This document shows, in pieces, positions 61,957 through 64,000 of a stretch of 64,000 nt of DNA. A program made the position numbers and the translations under genes. The DNA is from Sipunculus nudus (lineage: Eukaryota; Annelida; Sipuncula; Golfingiida; Sipunculidae). Where the stretch lies: the NCBI GenBank assembly GCA_026874595.1, contig CM049306.1, forward strand, positions 103,679,142 to 103,743,141, read 5' to 3'. The notes under the pieces were generated by a model. The model did not search any database. It was not told the DNA's origin and was given only the letters and a program-made list of their open reading frames with translations. How positions within the stretch are numbered: position 1 is the stretch's first letter; each line of letters starts with the position of its first letter.

Positions 61957-62796
61957 GTAAATTCCCAGTGCCCCTTGCGGGCGGTTTGTGAATAATCATG
62001 AGAAAGGGGACGGTATAAAAAGTACACTCCACAGCGTTCAACCTGACGCAAGGTCGATTATTTATTATAACCATTACTATACGGCAGTCTATATAGGTAG
62101 GGAAAATACAAGGATAAAACCATTTATGAATGAAATAAAACTTTGACTAAAATGTTTTCATTCTAGCATCGATTTAGTTTTAAAATGAAAATATATATTA
62201 ACGTCTTGACATCTCAAGAAATATTTGAATTTTCATAATGTTTTACAGTATCTTTAAAATGACCCGAACAGTCCACTATTCAAACTTAATATAATAAAAA
62301 TGATTAATAGATCATAATTCAAAGGATCAAGCACCGTTGAGAAATATATGTAAAGTGGACATTTCTTAAAAGTGCTAACAGACCTTATAGCTTCCCCTAA
62401 TGGAAATAAGAACAAGCTCTTGTTCGGAATTTCCTCTCGACAATGCCCTTAATACCATGCATAGAAGCCCAATACATTTTCAATGCATATTTTCTGGACT
62501 CAAACTACATATTATACGGTTACATGAAAAACATATTTGGCTTAATTTAAACACTTTATTTTTCATAATGTACGTTGATCTAAATCACCCTAGTTTTAAA
62601 TAAGAACATAAATCAGCAACATACTTGGTTTTATATAGGCCAACGTTCATGAAGATTCAAAAGGACATGCCATATCCTAAATGTTCTGAATGTGAGATGC
62701 ACAGTTAAAAGATTACTGAGGCCAATATGAGACAACCAGAACATAATTGTTCAACATTTTGCATTGATATTCAATGTGTAAACCTTAAGCCAAAGT

Positions 62797-63290
62797 CACA
62801 TACATCGCACAATTGCAAAACACATATATGACAGGTCTACGACAGAAAATTTGGTAAATTCTTAGGATATTCGTTGGTGCGTCGTACGAAATTCAGGTGT
62901 TTTGCTACGGAAAAAACTGTCATAGACCCTTGTCGTAGAATTTTGAACACGTTCAATTTTTTTTTGTCAATGTCGTAGGTTATTCTTTACGTGAGGCCGA
63001 TCTCGTAGGTCTGTTGTGCGATGCCTTACGACTGTGCTACAATAAACCTACGACTTTCGTACGATTTTTTGGTTATCTGAAGCCCTACGAATCGTTGAAC
63101 GGAACTTTCCTACGACAGCCCAAGGGTTACCGCACGTTCTACCGTACGTAGGTTTGTCTTTAGCCTAGGTCACATACAGCGCACAACACATATATACAAC
63201 GGGCCTACAACAGAAAATTGAGGAGTTTTTATTTTATAGTACGACCATCGTAGGGACCTCATACGACTCTCGTAGAAAAAAAGCGTATAT
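62797..63290. repeat. CTACGA-rich repeat with flanking direct repeats
   Basis: About 15 copies of (C/T)TACGA or its complement TCGTA(G/A) lie in 430 bp, in both orientations. Near-identical phrases GTCACATACATCGCACA (about 62796) and GTCACATACAGCGCACA (about 63170) are each followed by ACACATATAT and CTAC(G/A)ACAGAAAATT. There is no coding sequence. It is probably a foldback or MITE-type element. Confidence 0.6.
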
Positions 63291-63304
63291 ACCGGATTAG
63301 ACTT

Positions 63305-63482
63305 AAGGCAGTTTCACACCGGATGCGTGCGAACGAATTTTACGTCCGAACGAAAATTTGCTATACGAACGAAAAAATAAAATCCTTTATTTTATGTTGG
63401 TGCATACACATCTAATCCGAACGATGCTATCCGAACGAAAAAAATAGAACATGTTCTATTTTTTGTCGTTCGCATCGGACAA
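63305..63482. repeat. CGAACGAA repeat with a 26-bp perfect palindrome
   Basis: CGAACGAA/CCGAACGA blocks occur at about 63329, 63345, 63367, 63418 and 63432, with the inverse CGTTCGCATCGG at 63467. In between, AAAAAATAGAAC|ATGTTCTATTTTTT-type arms form a perfect palindrome at 63439-63464. It begins with CACACCGGATGCGT, a text common at ends of animal MITEs. Confidence 0.6.
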
Positions 63483-63932
63483 GAATGGCTTCTTTTCACC
63501 TTCAACACAAAAGAGCTTGAACATTTATAACCAGACTGGTTCATTTGTACGTTACCTATATTTGATATATAATACTGTACAACAAAGAAATGCTGTTACG
63601 TTGTCCACTGTTTTAAAATTATGTGATAAAAATATAAATACAGGGATTATTTTTATTTCAATCAAATTTATTTGATTCAAACAGATATTTATAACTTTTT
63701 TTTAGCTCCAAAGATTTTCCCATTTTAATCAGACTTCTTTTTATTTAATATGTATATTTCCTTGGGGATAATTATATGTAATAAGGGGATTTCAATCACC
63801 GCTTGGCCATTTGTTTTAATTTACAACCGGGGACAAAACATTTATACCATTAAACCAGGTTAAGATATAATATTTCATGATGAATTCTAATTCTTAATAT
63901 ATTATTGGCAATATATTAAAGTTATTCTCTGA

Positions 63933-63998
63933 AGAGGGAAGGGGGTGATGATTACATTCATCACCCCCCTACCCCTTCCCTCTATATTGACGCCCCTG
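63933..63998. repeat. Foldback repeat at the window edge
   Basis: GAGGGAAGGGGGTGATGA and TCATCACCCCCCTACCCCTTCCCTC pair across a short loop. The end (minus strand) reads CAGGGGCGTCAATATAGAGG, a CAGGGGCG-type hAT-like terminus. The element may continue past the window. Confidence 0.5.
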
Positions 63999-64000
63999 AA

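Overview
The window is nuclear DNA of an animal. It is AT-rich and intron-rich, with long introns and about three quarters of its length in repeats. The repeat types (pearl/Helentron-like elements with ~145-bp core repeats and hairpin ends, GTCCGTCC-type heads, TGACCTTTGACC arrays, decayed L1/Tx1-like and CR1-like LINEs, a Ty3/gypsy pol remnant) point to a mollusc, most likely a bivalve. I cannot name the species.

Layout. 1-4.45 kb holds two LINE fragments joined tail to tail. 5-11.35 kb is a decayed short-module repeat zone, split by a broken Ty3/gypsy pol (7.3-10 kb) with a possible 3' LTR. 11.4-13.3 kb is a CR1-like LINE on the minus strand, itself interrupted by a hAT-like fragment. 13.4-18.3 kb is a longer L1/Tx1-like LINE with ORF1 and ORF2 relics. 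18.5-19.2 kb looks like a solo LTR. 19.2-24.1 kb has no gene I can recognise. 24.2-25.7 kb is a 145-bp tandem array bounded by hairpins. It is followed by a complete small Helitron (25741-26052) and a ~1-kb inverted-repeat transposon with an 8-bp target duplication (26486-27473).

Three protein-coding genes are well supported. EIF3K (29885-30547, minus) is in one uninterrupted exon. MRPS33 (38785-39826, plus) has two coding exons. LRGUK (45286-61910, minus) can be traced through 16 coding exons giving 847 codons: an acidic N-terminus, nine leucine-rich repeats, a guanylate-kinase domain and a Ser/Pro-rich tail. EIF3K and MRPS33 are divergent; MRPS33 and LRGUK are convergent. The first two are housekeeping factors of cytoplasmic and mitochondrial translation. 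LRGUK is a cilium/sperm-associated protein, and an RFX X-box-like site lies at its first ATG.

Between and inside the genes lie modular tandem-repeat elements (33.5-36.6, 40.5-44.0, 48.2-50.9 and 54.3-55.2 kb). They share hairpin heads but have different bodies. LRGUK introns also carry a PIF/Harbinger-type MITE with TAA target duplications (56495-57142) and a nested pair of transposons with 8-bp duplications (59709-61613, interrupted by 60445-61499). The right end (62.8-64 kb) holds three further palindrome-rich repeats. Coordinates of the three genes are exact to the base by reading-frame and splice-site agreement; most boundaries of decayed repeats are approximate.
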